Positions 1-13,400 of a stretch of DNA of 64,000 nt are shown one piece after another. The stretch's first letter is position 1; each line of letters opens with the position of its first letter. The notes under the pieces are model-generated. The model ran no database searches. It saw only the letters and a program-made list of their open reading frames with translations, and was not told the DNA's origin. The stretch spans positions 188,001-252,000 of the forward strand of contig RPFO01000153.1 in assembly GCA_009746045.1 (NCBI GenBank). Reading direction: 5' to 3'. The position numbers and the translations under genes were made by a program. Source of the DNA: Mesostigma viride. Lineage: Eukaryota; Streptophyta; Mesostigmatophyceae; Mesostigmatales; Mesostigmataceae.

Positions 1-325
1 TGTTGCTGGCCGACCTAGTGGTCCCAGCCCCGTTTGAACATCGCATTCACTCCCTCTCTCTTGCTCGGACTGCTATGCAGAACAAGAAGAGGTAAAAGAC
101 GATCGTGCAGGCTCACACGCCAGTCCCTGTGGGCAAGCCCCCCCCCCCCCAGGCGAAAGGGGCGCTTTGCTGAGTAGAATAGTTAGGGTTTTCCTGAATT
201 AGATTAGCTTAGAGTTAGCTTAGTTCGGTTTCGCGGCTTCGCCCCCCTTCATCCAGCAAGGGCATATGTGCTACATGATCTCCCAACGGAGTGATGTTAT
301 AGTTTAATTCAATTTAATTTTAATC
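1..325 (+). mobile_element. 3' end of a non-LTR retrotransposon (LINE), cut by the window edge
   Basis: Bases 1-175 encode the C-terminal tail of a LINE ORF2 with one in-frame stop. The segment matches the tail of the LINE ending at 58515 (shared pieces DLVVPA, HRIHSLS, AHTP.PVGKPP). A 3' UTR follows. It ends in the hairpin CTCCCAACGGAG and an AT-rich tail near 300-325. The same terminus occurs in the copies at 45120-45462 and 58560-58660. The rest of the element lies left of the window. Confidence 0.75.
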
Positions 326-530
326 ATGGCATGACCAAGCCCGCCCAGCCCGGGTGTTTTGTCCTCACATGGCATGCCCCGCGGGCCGCGCGCGGCCGGG
401 CCGCCACCAGTGGACTTTCCGCGATATAGGCTAGGCATGGACATATGCTACCAAATCCGAAAGGCTTGCATCACTCCCCGGAAAGGAGAACTTTTGCGGA
501 TGACTGTAGGTGTAAGTTGGCGATGCCCTA

Positions 531-605
531 GGATCCGGAGACGTCCGTCCTATAGTCAGCGAAAGTTGGTGCGAGAGGTCCCCAGTTCGATTCCGGTCGG
601 ATTCA
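531..605 (+). other. tRNA-like sequence, possible tRNA relic or SINE head
   Basis: A B-box-like segment (AGTTCGATTCC, 584-594) is followed by CGGATTC (598-604), which pairs with GGATCCG (531-537) as a 7-bp acceptor-like stem with one G-T pair. The T-stem has two mismatches, and no convincing D-arm or anticodon arm is seen. Parts also resemble a tRNA-Glu start near 544. It reads as a degenerate tRNA or tRNA-derived SINE rather than a working gene. Confidence 0.25.
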
Positions 606-751
606 TTTGCAGATCGCGTTTTTCCGCGTTTTCCGCGGACCGGCACTGAACGCAAATGGTTTTCACCTTTACGGCGTGCCAACTCAGAATATGCTACCCT
701 CGCCGGGGTGGGCTCACGCCCCGGGAAGGTTCCCCCTGGTTTGTCTGTAAT

Positions 752-893
752 TAATTAATTAATTAATTGGGTAATTAATTAATTAATTAGGAACATAACT
801 CCGTTGGGAGCCGGTACATGTAGCACATATCCCTAAGAAGGGGCCGCATATGGCTTTTAATACATTCTGGGCTACTTCCTTCAATATGGAGGA
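752..893 (-). mobile_element. 5'-truncated retroposon copy (3' UTR only)
   Basis: In minus orientation this holds only the last ~115 bp of the ORF1-only element 3' UTR, the terminal hairpin (CTCC-CAAC-GGAG) and an AATT-type tail (752-790). It is flanked by an 11-bp target-site duplication, ttgtctgtaat, at 741-751 and 894-904. That is the signature of target-primed reverse transcription with strong 5' truncation. Confidence 0.75.
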
Positions 894-1129
894 TTGTCTG
901 TAATATGGAGGCAAATGACGCGTAAAGACAGGTGGCATACAGAAATGAAGGACACCATGCACCCCCAGTTGTTGGTGAGGCCTCTGCGTGTGACTAAGTT
1001 TGGCAAGTGCATGGCGATTCGGGCCATGGTGCCCGCAACCCTGCAACTAGGAACTAGACATTGATTAACTAATTAACACGTAACACTGCGTTACGTGAGC
1101 AGAAGTCCTCTGACAGTACAGTCGAGAGT

Positions 1130-1177
1130 GGGATGGGATGGAATGGGATGGGATGGGATGGGAGGGGAGGGGAGGGA
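1130..1177 (+). repeat. GGGAT/GGGGA microsatellite
   Basis: About nine G-rich pentamer units grading from GGGAT into GGGGA. It lies just beyond the proposed 3' end of the ASPM gene. No gene is seen between 905 and 1449. Confidence 0.8.
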
Positions 1178-1449
1178 GCTCTATAGCTATCTAACGAACT
1201 AGACATAGCCATACACATTTCCATCTCCATTCATATTCATCATCCTGAACGACTCGAAAACGCGGACAAGATAACGGCAGGCTCGAGCTACCATGGTCCG
1301 GATTGTCCCGATTTCTGGCCTGCGCTGGTTGTCTCCTCCATAGCTATACAATTCCATCCACCCCATCCCATATTCATTTCCCTGAGGACTTATACTACGC
1401 AGCATATTTATGTCTACACGAGTAGTCCTGTGTACTCCTCTTGCTCCGC

Positions 1450-4400
1450 TCACAAGGGTGCTTCACTGGGTTCCTTCATGTTGGTCTTGTCAGACAATGG
1501 CATCCTTCGGCTGGACGTGCCATGCGGGGCAGGGGTTGCCAGCTTGGCCGGCCTCCTGGTGTACGGCAGCATCGGCGTCGCCAGTGCGGAGATGGCAGCG
1601 GGCAACTGGAGTGGCCGACACGGGGTGCCAGGGCAGCTCGCGTCTGCGCTCCCGGCTGCTCCTTCTGGCAGCTGCACGAGGTCCATCAGCTCCGCCATGC
1701 GGTCCAGCTGGCGACCCACGACGGCAAAAGGCAAACATACCACATCGCATACACCCAGATGTGCGGCCAGCATTAGCCACTGTTTGGTCGCATGAACTCT
1801 CTACACCCCCAGGCCCACGTTTAAGATTGGGTTGCCGACCCAGGGCTGAGATCTTCAACCTTAAATCCAATCCAGGGTTGACAATCTTAAAGCTGAGACC
1901 TGTATGATCATAAAGCTGAGAAGGTAAACCTGAGTACCTATTCTCTATCGTGTACCATTTAGAGACCTTTTGTGCCTACTTTCAGATATTTTTGCCCAAA
2001 AGCAGCCCTGTGATCTTAAACCCGAAATTTTAAGATTCAAAGTCTCGAGACTTTGAAGCTGGGAATCTTAAAAATGGGCCTTGGGATGTAGTAGGAGCCG
2101 AGGCATTCAAGTATGACGGAAACGGAGAGGAATGTCAGAAGGATTCCAGGATGGAGCGCGGTGCATTCCGCTCAGGTTTGTCCTGCCATACAAGACAGGC
2201 AGATCCACTCAATCCTTGTGGAATTCGGACGCACAAGCCAAGGCAAGGACGAATTGATGCGTTGGGGACGGACATGGGCATGTCACGACAGCAATGCGTC
2301 TGTTCAGGTCCTTGGCAACGCAGCTGTTTATGTCCATGGGTCAAAGGTTACCACATAAGCCTATGAAGCGCCTTGAAAGGCTTAGTCACCCTTACGCAGG
2401 TAACTCTCACTTGGTGCACGCTGAAACTCCGCCGCGTGCCGTCCTGACTGCCTCCAACCTCATGGCTGCAGCGCACTGGTCATGACTACGGCTTCGCAAG
2501 GTAGCCCCCTATCCTCGCGCGTTACTCGTAAGGCTAGCACTGGTCACCATCCTCGCGCGTTACTCGTAAGGCTAGCACTGGTCACGATCCTCGCGCGTTA
2601 CTCGTAAGGCTAGCACTGGTCACCCAGCACCCCTCCAGGCCATGCCCCCTCACCTGGTAGCTTATGGACACGAGGCGGGCGACCGCGTCCTTGTCCATGG
2701 CGCTCAGCGTGGCGCTGCTGCTCCTCTGCTCACATGGTCACACGGCATCCACGAGGGGAAGGGCGAGCACGCAAGCAGATAGCAAGGGGGAGCCCATCAG
2801 CAACCAAGGGGAGCAGGGTGACGCGTGTGTGTCTTTAAGGGGGCCTTGCGGAGCACAAGGGAGGCAACACACAGCAGGTTGCCAGCCACAGATCAGAAGG
2901 GGAGCATCTGCGACCAAGCACCCACCAAAGAAATTGGGCGGAGCTTGCACAACGAACGCCGGCCTAGGTTCATCTTGCTTTGCTATCATTGCTGACCATT
3001 CCTATTTTGCATACTGTTATTAGACCCCTTCTGAAGACCGCCAACCCCGACTATTTACCCCGACTAAATTCCTGGCGCGGCGCGTTTTGGGGAAATTAGT
3101 CGGACCACGACTAATCTACCCCGACTATTTTCGCGTTAGTCGGAAAATAGTCGGGGTGGATTTGTCGGGGTCCGACTCATTTCGTCGGGGTGCGCCTCGG
3201 GACCTGCTGGCGTCTGTACCAATTTGCGCACCAACTCTGCTGGTCTGAACTGAACTGAACTGAAAAATACTCTAGTCATTGGTCAAATATATACGTCCAG
3301 TGGCGTCAGAGGCCACTTACGCGGTCTCAGAGTGCATATGCTACCTGCTGCTGTCCGACCCGTGTCCGTGTTTTCAGAAGGGGCGAAACGTGCCGTTTCG
3401 ACCGGTGTACCCCGACAAAACCCCCGACTTATTCAGTCGGGGTAGTTTAGTCGGGGTAGGTTTTTTCAGAAGGGGTCTATTGGCAGTAGAAACCAGCAGT
3501 AAACGCTCAGCAAGTAGTCGGTCAACCCCCATGACGCCGTCCTCACGGCATGGCAGACAGGGACAGCACCCCAGACATTAATGGTGCATATACAGCTGCA
3601 GGCTTAAGGGTCCAACGAAGACATAAGGTTCTGCACTTGCTGTCACCATCACATACTCGTGCGTCCATGTGCCTGGTGCCTATGGCAATGTGCCCTATTG
3701 TTGTGCCGAATTTCCCTGCTGCAACCCGTGGCGTCCTGCACGACCCGCTCCAATCTCTCTTCCTTTCCCCCTTACCGCGCCTGACCTTGTATCCCACATT
3801 TTGCCCCACCTTCTCCACGCGCTCGACGTATTTGCGTTCAAGCGCCAGCTTGCGGGAGATGATGTCGCGGATGCCACCCAGACGCTTGGATATGCCGTGC
3901 ATGCGTGCCACCGCCTGGGGGGGGGAGAAGACAGAAAGGATGTGGGTGGTTGTGAGGACAGCTTGTTTGCCAACGCCAGCGGCGAGATGGATGTCTCTCA
4001 CGGACAGAGAAGCCAGCGAAGCAGCACGGTTACAGGGGTGGCAGAAAAGTCGAGAAGAACAAGAAGAAAACAAGGCTGCATGACGGAAATCAATAGGATT
4101 AGCCCTGGAGGATGAAGGCCGACATTGCCCGAGATGGCAGCAAAGCCCTTCTGTAATAATCCATTTCCCCTACCAAGCCCCGCGGTTTCCATCTCACTAG
4201 GCAGATTGTTGAAGCCTGTACAGGAGGCCAAGGTCCAGGACAAGCCCGCGCATGCCTACACTAGCGCAGCATGCTGGCGCTGATGGCCTCACCGCTGCGT
4301 GTGCCGGCGGCTGCATCAGCGCGAGCAGGATGTCGATGGACATGACAAACACCTCCTCGTTGTCGCGGAACATTTGCATCTGCGACGTGGTGGTGGTGGG

Positions 4401-7400
4401 TGGGGGAAGCAGAAGGTTGTTGCGTGTGCAGGCATAAAGGGTATGCATGTGTCGTGTGCAGGCATAAAGGGTACGCATGTGTCGTGTGCAGGCATAAAGG
4501 GTACGCATGTGTCGTGTGCAGGCATAAAGGGTACGCATGTGTCGTGTGCAGGCATAAAGGGTACGCATGTGTCGTGTGCAGGCATAAAGGGTACGCATGT
4601 GTCGTGTGCAGGCATAAAGGGTACGCATGTGTCGTGTGCAGGCATAAAGGGTACGCATGTGTCGTGTGCAGGCATAAAGGGTACGCATGTGTCAAGGCCA
4701 TGGGAAACAGGCCACGGAAAGGTGGAGAATGTATCATCGTGACAGTGACAACAAAACTAAGTGTTTCTTAGAACCCGTCATATAACGAAGTATTTCTTAG
4801 AACCGGTCATGGCAAGCAGGTTGCAAGAATGCAACCGCCAAAGGGTTGGATAGGCCACAGCAGATGGACATTCTTAGCTCTGAAAAAAGGGTGTTAGAAG
4901 CACATGAGCAATTAACTGGCCTCCAGCAGACAAATAGGCTCAAAGGGCAGAGGCATCATGCATGCATGTGCGCTCGCGCACCTGCTCCACCAGTATGTTG
5001 ACGCTGTCGTCTGCTTTGAACACGTGCGCCACCAGGCTCTCGTGCTGACACAGGTTGTGCAGGATGCTCAGCGCATGGCTGCGCACACGGAGGGCAGAGG
5101 ACAAGATGTGCGTGTAGGGGGGAGAAGGGAAGCAATGGAGAGGTAGGCGCACCGCATCAGCCCCAGCAGATATGGTAAAATATTAATGGAAGAGTAAACC
5201 CTATTAAAATCTTCGCCCTGCCATTTTGGCGCGCACATCTGGGTCAAAGCAAAATGGACACACCCAGACAAAGACAGCGTCCCAAGAAGCGCCCCCTATG
5301 GGCTTGCTGCAGTCATGCCCATCGCAAAAACAAAGGAGAGTGTGACGTAGGACAGTATCCCGAAGTAGCAAGTCCATGCAGACCTCGGCCCTGCGCTCAG
5401 CCCAGGTTGCTTCATGGCCTGCGTACAAGGCCTGTGCGGGCCTACTGCCACACATGTGTTCACATATGCATGGAAGACGCCCCCTGTGCCCCTTTAACTA
5501 CACAATACCACATTATAACCTACTCCTGTTCCACCTGGCATACATACCGGATGAGACCCTACTAACCTGCTCCAGCAGGCGCACACCACATAGTGAGCTA
5601 GCGGCCTATTGGTACTACACCGGGTGCGATGCATGCCGCCGCACGGTATTCGAGTACTACTGCACCTGGCGCATCTACTGCAATGCTGTATATCTGCCGC
5701 ACGCACCGCACAATACCTAGTACTACACTGCCGTACGCACCGCAGCAGCTCCACGTGCGGCTGGCTGCGGTTACAGGAGCGGATGAAGCGCAGCAAGATT
5801 GGGATGGCGTTGCTGCAAGCCAGCTTTTGGCAGCACGACTTGGAAAGGCGCGTCGACCGCTCTGCCAGCAGAAGAGGCAACGCGGGCGAAAACCCCACAA
5901 CATCAGTCACATGCACGGCTCCTTGCCATTTCACACGCTGCTCGGGACAAGCAAGCGAGCAAACGAGCGAGGTGTATCCCAGGTAGGTAGGTGAAGAAAC
6001 GCCTGCCCTACGAAACGCCTGCCCATTCGTCGCTAGGATGATGTGCATCATGGAACAGGCCCTGAATGTAATGACCAGAACTCCCCCCCACTTCCTCAGC
6101 ACGTCCTTCGCAACACATCCCCCCACGTGGGTATGCATCTGTCTGCGTCGCACGCTCGCTATGGCAGCTGGCCGGCCATGGCCACATCCGCGCTGGGTTG
6201 CCTGCAGCGCGGCGCAGGGAAGCCCTGCTCAAAGCCAAGACAAAAGCCCACATAGTACCGTGCAGCCTGTACACAAGCGCCCACATAGTACAATGCAGCG
6301 TACCGAGCGTGGCGCACGCCTGCAGCGCGGCGGTGACCTGCTTGGACGCCAGCAGCAACTCGAGCGCGTGCGACGTGCGCTGGCCCAGCGGCACCTGGCG
6401 ACCGGCACGCAGCGCTTCGGCGTGACGGCCCAGCGCCGCGCGGTGCGCCGCCAGCCGGGAGCCGGATACCTTGCGGGCAGCAAGGCCTCGCCAGCGCGCC
6501 TGCGCAGAGGGAGGGCATGCTGAGATGCGGGGCAGATTAGCTAGGGGATTAGAAGGGTCAGAAGAAACAGGCTGCAGGAAGAAGCGGGGCGAGAGCTAGA
6601 GGGTTAGACAAAACACGCTGCAGGGTAAAGGGAGAGGGTGGGGGATGAGTAGGTCGCGGCCATGGGCGGCCACTTCAACGTGATGCCTGCTGCACAGCAC
6701 TTGAACGGTGGGGATTGCCAAACATGCCGCGTGGGGACTTGGGACAAGGAAGGGGTATGGCGTCCTACCAATCCAGGCATACCAGCCTTTGGCCATGTGG
6801 GGGTATGGCTTCACTGGACCATCGGGCGGCTGGCACATGAGATTTCTTGTGCAGAAGGATTGACACAGAGTGCCAGCGCAGGCACCATCGGCCCTCTCAC
6901 CTGCACGCGCACGACCGATCGGAGCAGCGACCGCACGCGCCGCCGCATGCCCCACGCGCGCGCATACCGCTGGATCACCCGCGCCGCACTCGTGCGATCG
7001 ATTAAGTGCGACCGCCATGCACGCTGGATGGTGGCGGCGGCGGCCCTTTGCTGGCGCTCCCTGCATCGCGCCGCCATGGCCACCACGGCGCGCTCGGTGG
7101 CTACTAGCGCACGTAGCCGGTCCATCAGGTGGCACCGCAAGGCTCGCGCCCGGAGAGCTCGCTGGATGGTGCGTGCGGCCGCGTGGCGTGCGGCCAGCTG
7201 GGCGCGTGCATGCTCCGCGGCGCCAGCAAGGCGCCGTGCCGCGAGGTTGGCAAGGAAGCGGCGCGCGGCCCTCTGGGGGCGATAGGGAATCGCATACGCA
7301 CCATTTGCAGGTTGTGAAAGCATTAGCATCTCATGGAGTCACGAGAACGCTCACCACGGTCGGCACGCAGGGGAGATGCCGCTGCACACCGGCTGTCTGA

Positions 7401-10400
7401 ACAGCACAGACACCTTTCCTTGCCACCACTGTGCCAAGAAGCCAGCAGCTGCGTGCTGGCATGTCTGCATACCACTTACAGCAAGCAGGCCCCCGCATCA
7501 TCCATGCTAGGGAGGACAGGGAAGTTCGCCTTGTGGAACTCCACGTTTCATGCCATCCTGATTCCCAGTGCTGTAGCAATGACTAGCTTTGACGGAAAAC
7601 AGGCAAGCTGAACACAGGTAGTCCAGGTGAAAGTTTTACATCAGCATGTGCACTTCAAGTGAGAAGAGCGACCCATTTCCAAAACAAACAGGCCGAACAG
7701 GCGCTCTAGTTAGAAACCAACCGCAAAGGTCGGGCATGATGAGAAGGCTGAAGCATACAAGCTGCATTAGCTCCAACACATCTACTGGGCATGATTAGCA
7801 CAGTTCGGCAGGGAAACGCGCGATCTGTCCTGGCACCGCCCTCACCTGGATAGCAACGGCTGCTGCCTCCTTTCGCTCCCGCTCCTGCTCTGCTGCCTGC
7901 CGTGCCAGCTGGCGCCGCGTGAGGTGTCCCCGCGTGGCGGCCTGCAGCGTCACCACGGCGTGCTGCAGCAGGCAGTAGCGCAGACGCTGCGTGCGCATGC
8001 GGAAGCACGCCTGGAAGGTGGTCACGGCGGCGCGGCGCGCGCATGCCTGCTGCCGTGCCACCGCGCCCCGCAGGTGGGACTGCTGAGCGGCGTGAACCCG
8101 AGGGGGGGAGGGGGGAGGGAGGGAGGGAGGGAGGGAGGGAGGGAGGGAGGGAGGGAGGGAGGGAGGGAGGGAGGGAGGGAGGGAGGGAGGGAGGGAGGGA
8201 GGGAGGGAGGGAGGGAGGGAGGGAGGGAGGGAGGGAGGGAGGGAGGGAGGGAGGGAGGGAGGGAGGGAGGGAGGGAGAGCAGGACATACACATATCAAAC
8301 AAAAGAAAGAAGAAGCAGGTCAAGGGGGGGACGGGACAGCGCAGGGGCCTATGGACCCTCAAGATCAAGCAGTCCCACAGATCCGTGATCACTGATATAG
8401 TAAGCAAACCTTGTGACAACCGTAAATGCTTGCATCTGCGCAAGGGGGCTCTGGACCTTCCACTGAACAAGCATGGTGGCCGGCTGGACCCTGCCAGCCT
8501 TCACGCCATGCGTTACCTGCGAGTCGTCGCGGCAAGGGTTACCTGGATGACGATAGCCGCAGCCAGCCGCTCCTCCCTCGCCCGCTCCGCCGCTTGGGCC
8601 TCCAGCACGAGCCTCTTCCGCTCCCTGTGGCCACGCAGCGCTGCTTGCAGACGCACCGCCGCAGCCCGCAGACGCCGGTACTGCTGCTGCTGCTGGTGCG
8701 CGCGCACCGACGCTTGCAGCGTCACGATGGCGTCGCGTCGCAGCGCGGCCGCTTGGCGCGCGACCGTGCCGCGGCGGTAGGCCTGTGTGGGTGGGGTTGG
8801 GATGGGGTGGGAAAATCGCAATCGAAGGGGGGTGCAACGTGGGCGGAGAGTAGTGTCATCAAGTGGCTGCCAAGGTACTAGGTATAAGTGCTGCCAGCCG
8901 AGCAATTTCTGTTCTAGACAATAGCCGTGTTGTGGACATCAGCAACGCCAAGCACCCAGCGCCAAACAAATGCAGCACCACGGCATGGTGGATGATCTGC
9001 CCACGACAGCAGCGTCCAAGAGCAGAGATTCACCGGCTGAACAAGGCGGCGCAGACCCTACCTGCACAGGAGTCCGCTGGGGGCGCAACAGCCTCCGGTA
9101 AGGGAAAACGCCAGCCAGCGATTTGGATTGCTCCACCGATGTCGGGGGCATGATCACGTTGGCAACTCTCACATAGGTGGGTGGCTGCTTGGTGCACCAT
9201 CGTACAAGACTACGCCGTTGGGATCTAGAGCCGCTGATGTGGATTGGAAATTTGTAGTGGTGGGGAAAGCTAGCTATTCGTTTGTACCCAAGAGTGACTG
9301 CCACCAATAAAATATGCTCCACAATAACAAGGACTGGCTCAGCTACCCTCGTCCAGCTGGTCATTGCCAACACTTTGACTTTACGGCCGTGCAAGTTTGT
9401 TACCTGCAGCATGATGGCCAGCGCCCGCAGATGCAAGAACTCCCGCCGCTGCACGTGGCCCCTGAACGCTCTCTGAACGACACGTGCCGCCGCCCTCTGG
9501 CGCAGGAACCATTCGCGCGCCAGCTTGGACCTCACATGCGCCTGGGCGACGCGCGCGGCAGTGATCAGCATGGCAAGGCGGGCACGCTGCAGATGACCGC
9601 GGAAGGCTGCCTGGATGATTACTGCCGCACGCGAGCGGACGCGTGCGCGCTCCAGGTCCGCCAGGTGCTGCGCCACCAATGCTTGGGCGGTGGCCCTTGT
9701 GGTGGCCGCCTGCTGCCACCTGTCACGCACCGCGGCCCCTTCCTGCAGCAGGCGACGCCAGACGGACAAGCGCAGGAACCGTTGACGCGCCAGCGCCCTG
9801 CGTGCGTGGCTCTGGATGGTGACGGCAGCGGCAGCCATGCGGGTGATGCGGACGCGCGCCCGCCAACCTCGTACTCGCGCCTGAAACCACATGCCCCAAT
9901 GCCATACACGGCCACCGCACGTGCGAGAGGGATCATAGAAAACGCAATGCTGTTAGCATGGCTGCAAAGCGGTTACGTGCAGGAGAAGACTATACGAGAG
10001 CACAACAAATGATGTGCTTACGCGATAAACATTGACAGGGTTGTGAACCGGCTGTCTAGCCCCTCAAACTATTGTAGTCATATTGAAAATGGGGGGCCAT
10101 CGGTTTCAGGAATCGGTTTGAACTGGACCCACCCCCGACATGTCCACGCACCTGGATCGAGACGGCCGCCAGCATTTGCACGCGCACCAGGCGCCTTTCG
10201 CAGTGCGCATGGTAAGCCGCCTGGATGACCTCAGCGGCCGCGTGCTGCCGACGAATCTCTGCCGCCAACGCCGCCGCCATCGCTGCACTCTCCCTCGCCG
10301 CCTTGGCCAGCTGGTGGCATCGCCAGCTTGATTGGATGGATTGCGCCGCCTGTGCTTGCCTCCGGCATGCTTCCCTGGTCGAATGGCCACGCCAGACCGC

Positions 10401-13400
10401 CTGCACCCGTGTCGCGGCTAGCTCTTGCTTCGCTGCGAGGGCAAGGGCCAGCTTCCTCTGCACCTCCGCGGCATGGGCCATCCTCCTCCTCTCCACCGCC
10501 TCTGCGCGCGCCCTCATGCCACGCATCCTGGCCTGGATGAGTATGGCGGCGGCCACCTGTCGGCACAGCAGCGCGCATTCCCTCTCCGCCACGCCAAGCC
10601 AGTGCTGTCGCCGCGCCTCGCACAGGGCGCGCCGCGCGACCATGCCGCGGAACGATGCCTGGATGAGAGTGGCCAGATGGGACTGGCGGCGCAGACCGTG
10701 GCGCACTGCCCACCCGCGCACATGGCGCTGGATGCAGGTGGCAGCAGCAAACTCCGCCTCTGCTTGCGCCCGCGCCTCCGCCTCTGCTTGCGCCTGCGCC
10801 TCCGCCTCTGCTTGCGCCTGCGCCTCCGCCTCTGCTTGCGCCTGCGCCTCCGCCTCTGCTTGCGCCTGCGCCTCCGCCTCTGCTTGCGCCTGCGCCTCCG
10901 CCTCTGCTTGCGCCTGCGCCTCCGCCTCTGCTTGCGCCTGCGCCTCCGCCTCTGCTTGCGCCTGCGCCTCCGCCTCTGCTTGCGCCTGCGCCTCCGCCTC
11001 TGCTTGCGCCTGCGCCTCCGCCTCTGCTTGCGCCTGCGCCTCCGCCTCTGCTTGCGCCTGCGCCTCTGCTTGCGCCTGCGCCTGCGCCTCTGCTTGCACC
11101 TGCGCCTCCGCCTCTGCTTGCGCCTGCGCCTCCGCCTCTGCTTGCACCTGCGCCTCCGCCTCTGCTTGCACCTGCGCCTCCGCCTCTGCTTGCGCCTGCG
11201 CCTCCGCCTCTGCTTGCGCCTGCGCCTCCGCCTCTGCTTGCGCCTGCGCCTCCGCCTCTGCTTGCGCCTGCGCCTCGGCTTGCACCTGCGCCTCCGCCTC
11301 TGCTTGCGCCTGCGCCTCTGCTTGCGCCTGCGCCTCCGCCCCTGCTTGCGCCTGCGCCTCCGCCTCTGCTTGCGCCTTCGTCTCCGTCTCACGCCCCTCA
11401 CGGTCGATGCAGACATGGTCACTCTGCACCTCCTTATTGCGCGGGGACAGCGCTTCCTCCTCTTCTCCTGGCACACCCTCACAAGACAGCGCCACGGCGT
11501 CTACGATTTCACCTTGTTCTTCATATGCCACCTGTCCTCCAAACGGGTCCTCGGCTGCGGATGCCTCCACCCCCTGGAGAGACAATCTGTCGCCCATTTC
11601 CGTCGCTGCATCCGCCAACGTAGCCGTTGGCCCCTCATTCGCCTGGTCTCCAGGCAAAGCTTCCCTCGCCAATTCCCACAGCTCCACCTCCGCCTCCAGA
11701 TCGTCCGCCTCATCAAACACCTCTGCGGTGGTGAGCTCATCGGCCTCTTCTGCTACAGGCATACCCTGCGCCCCTTCTTTCTCCACAACATAGCTGGGCG
11801 AGGCCCAATGGTCAACATGCATGCCTTGAAGCTGGGACGCCCTTTCCAGGTCATCCCACTCGTCAAAGAAAGCAGCAGCATCGTCGGAAGGCAGGCCTGC
11901 CGCTGCGTCCTCCTGTGTGTAATTGTCCATCCTGGGCAGCGCTCGAGGCGAGCTGCCTTCATGCGCCTCCCCAAAGAACACCGAGGCCTCGTCTATGTCC
12001 TGCTCCATTCCCTTCCCCTCACACAGGGCGTGTGCCACAGCGTCGCCTTCTCTCGCTTCCTGTTCATTTGCAACCATGGCCGTGCCAGCCTCAGCCTGTC
12101 CTGCCTCTGCCGAGGGCAGCGCACCTGCTTCTCCCTCTTCCACATTAGACTCCTCCATAGGAGCATCCGCAGCCGCTTCCTCCCTTTCCTCCCCTCCCAG
12201 CACAGCTGCTACTGCACTGTCCCTGGTGCTCGCCTGGCTATCCTCAAACGCTGCCGTGGGCATGGCCCCGGCTTCCTCTGCCGCTGCCTCCACAGACACT
12301 ACCCCTGTTCCCGCTCCCTGGGCGTCCTCTTCCTCGAAGAAAGCCCAGCCCTTGCCCTCCCTAGCCTCCCCATCACGAGGGGGTGACCCTGCCCATGCCT
12401 CTGCCTCCACAGCCGCAGGCAAGGCATCCGCCGCCCCGCTTTCCTCATCATCACACCACCACAGGCCCTCGGCTGCCTTGCTGCCCATGCCATCCACCCT
12501 GGCCGTGTTGACACCGTCCTCTGCCTGCGCGGTGAGGCCTGACTGCTTGCTCTTCGCGATAGCCCGCACAGCCTGTAGCGGTGACTGGATCCTGCTCTCT
12601 GAGGCCTTTTCGTCACCCATTCCAAGCGGCTCTTCCACCGGCCCTTGTGCCTCTAGACACCTCTCTTCACACGTATCGGCCTGCACGACACCTCCTGCCA
12701 TGTCATGGTTGCTGTCTGCTCTCTCGCCTGCGTCCCCTTCAGTGCCCGCCTCGCGCCCACCCCAGTGGCAGCCACCAGGCACGACGCCATCATTGGCCAC
12801 CTCAGCCCGCTCGCCCTCACCCATTTCCTCGTCCTCATGGTCCATCCAGTTGATATATACAGTGTGGTGGGGGGAGAGGGCGCCGTGGCACTGCGGCGTC
12901 AGAACGCTGCTCTCTCTTGCGCTTGTTTCGGACGCAACGATGGGGCTTGCCTGTGGGGGGGATGATGGCGAGCTGGTGTGTGGAGAGGCAGCCCGCATGT
13001 GGTTATCATCGCCATCGGCAATCTCAGGCTCCGGTGTCCCGTCCTCCTCCAGCACATCGCACGGCTCTTCTTGTAGACATGCAGGGCTGGCAACAGGCGG
13101 GGAGACAGCCAACATCTCGTGGCCAGTCATGGCCGACTCCTCCTCTGACCCGTCCTCGTGTTCACAAGTCGCGCTGTCCTCCTCAGGGCCCTCCTCCAAC
13201 CTCCCCACGTGAACAAGCTGTGGGCTGGCCGGTGTGCTGTCCTCTGACAGATCCATCGTGCTCTCTTGGCTGCTGGCATCTGCCCCCACCACTTCCAGCT
13301 CCTCCTCCACCCCCGTGCCTTGCTGCGGGAAGCACGGTGACGAGCTAGAGTAGGCATGTAGCGGCGACAGTACCAAGGACGCATGCACTGCTGCTGCTGC

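Noticed and set aside
1199-1453. Minus-strand 84-codon frame beside the ASPM 3' end
   Set aside because: No similarity, no splice context and compositionally like the noncoding flank.
2511-4693. CRISPR-like direct repeats (37-bp x3, 30-bp x9)
   Set aside because: The units are contiguous with no unique spacers, in an intron-bearing eukaryotic gene. They are ordinary minisatellites.
7706-8780. SLPPSLPP and GGREGGRE repeat proteins
   Set aside because: Readings of the (GGGA)n tract. Only the ASPM exon 15 part next to it is coding.
10225-13212. Plus-strand open frames of 430-650 codons opposite ASPM exon 12
   Set aside because: Low-complexity Leu/Arg or Ser/Ala shadows of the minus-strand coding repeat. 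The minus frame has IQ motifs and splice-phase continuity.
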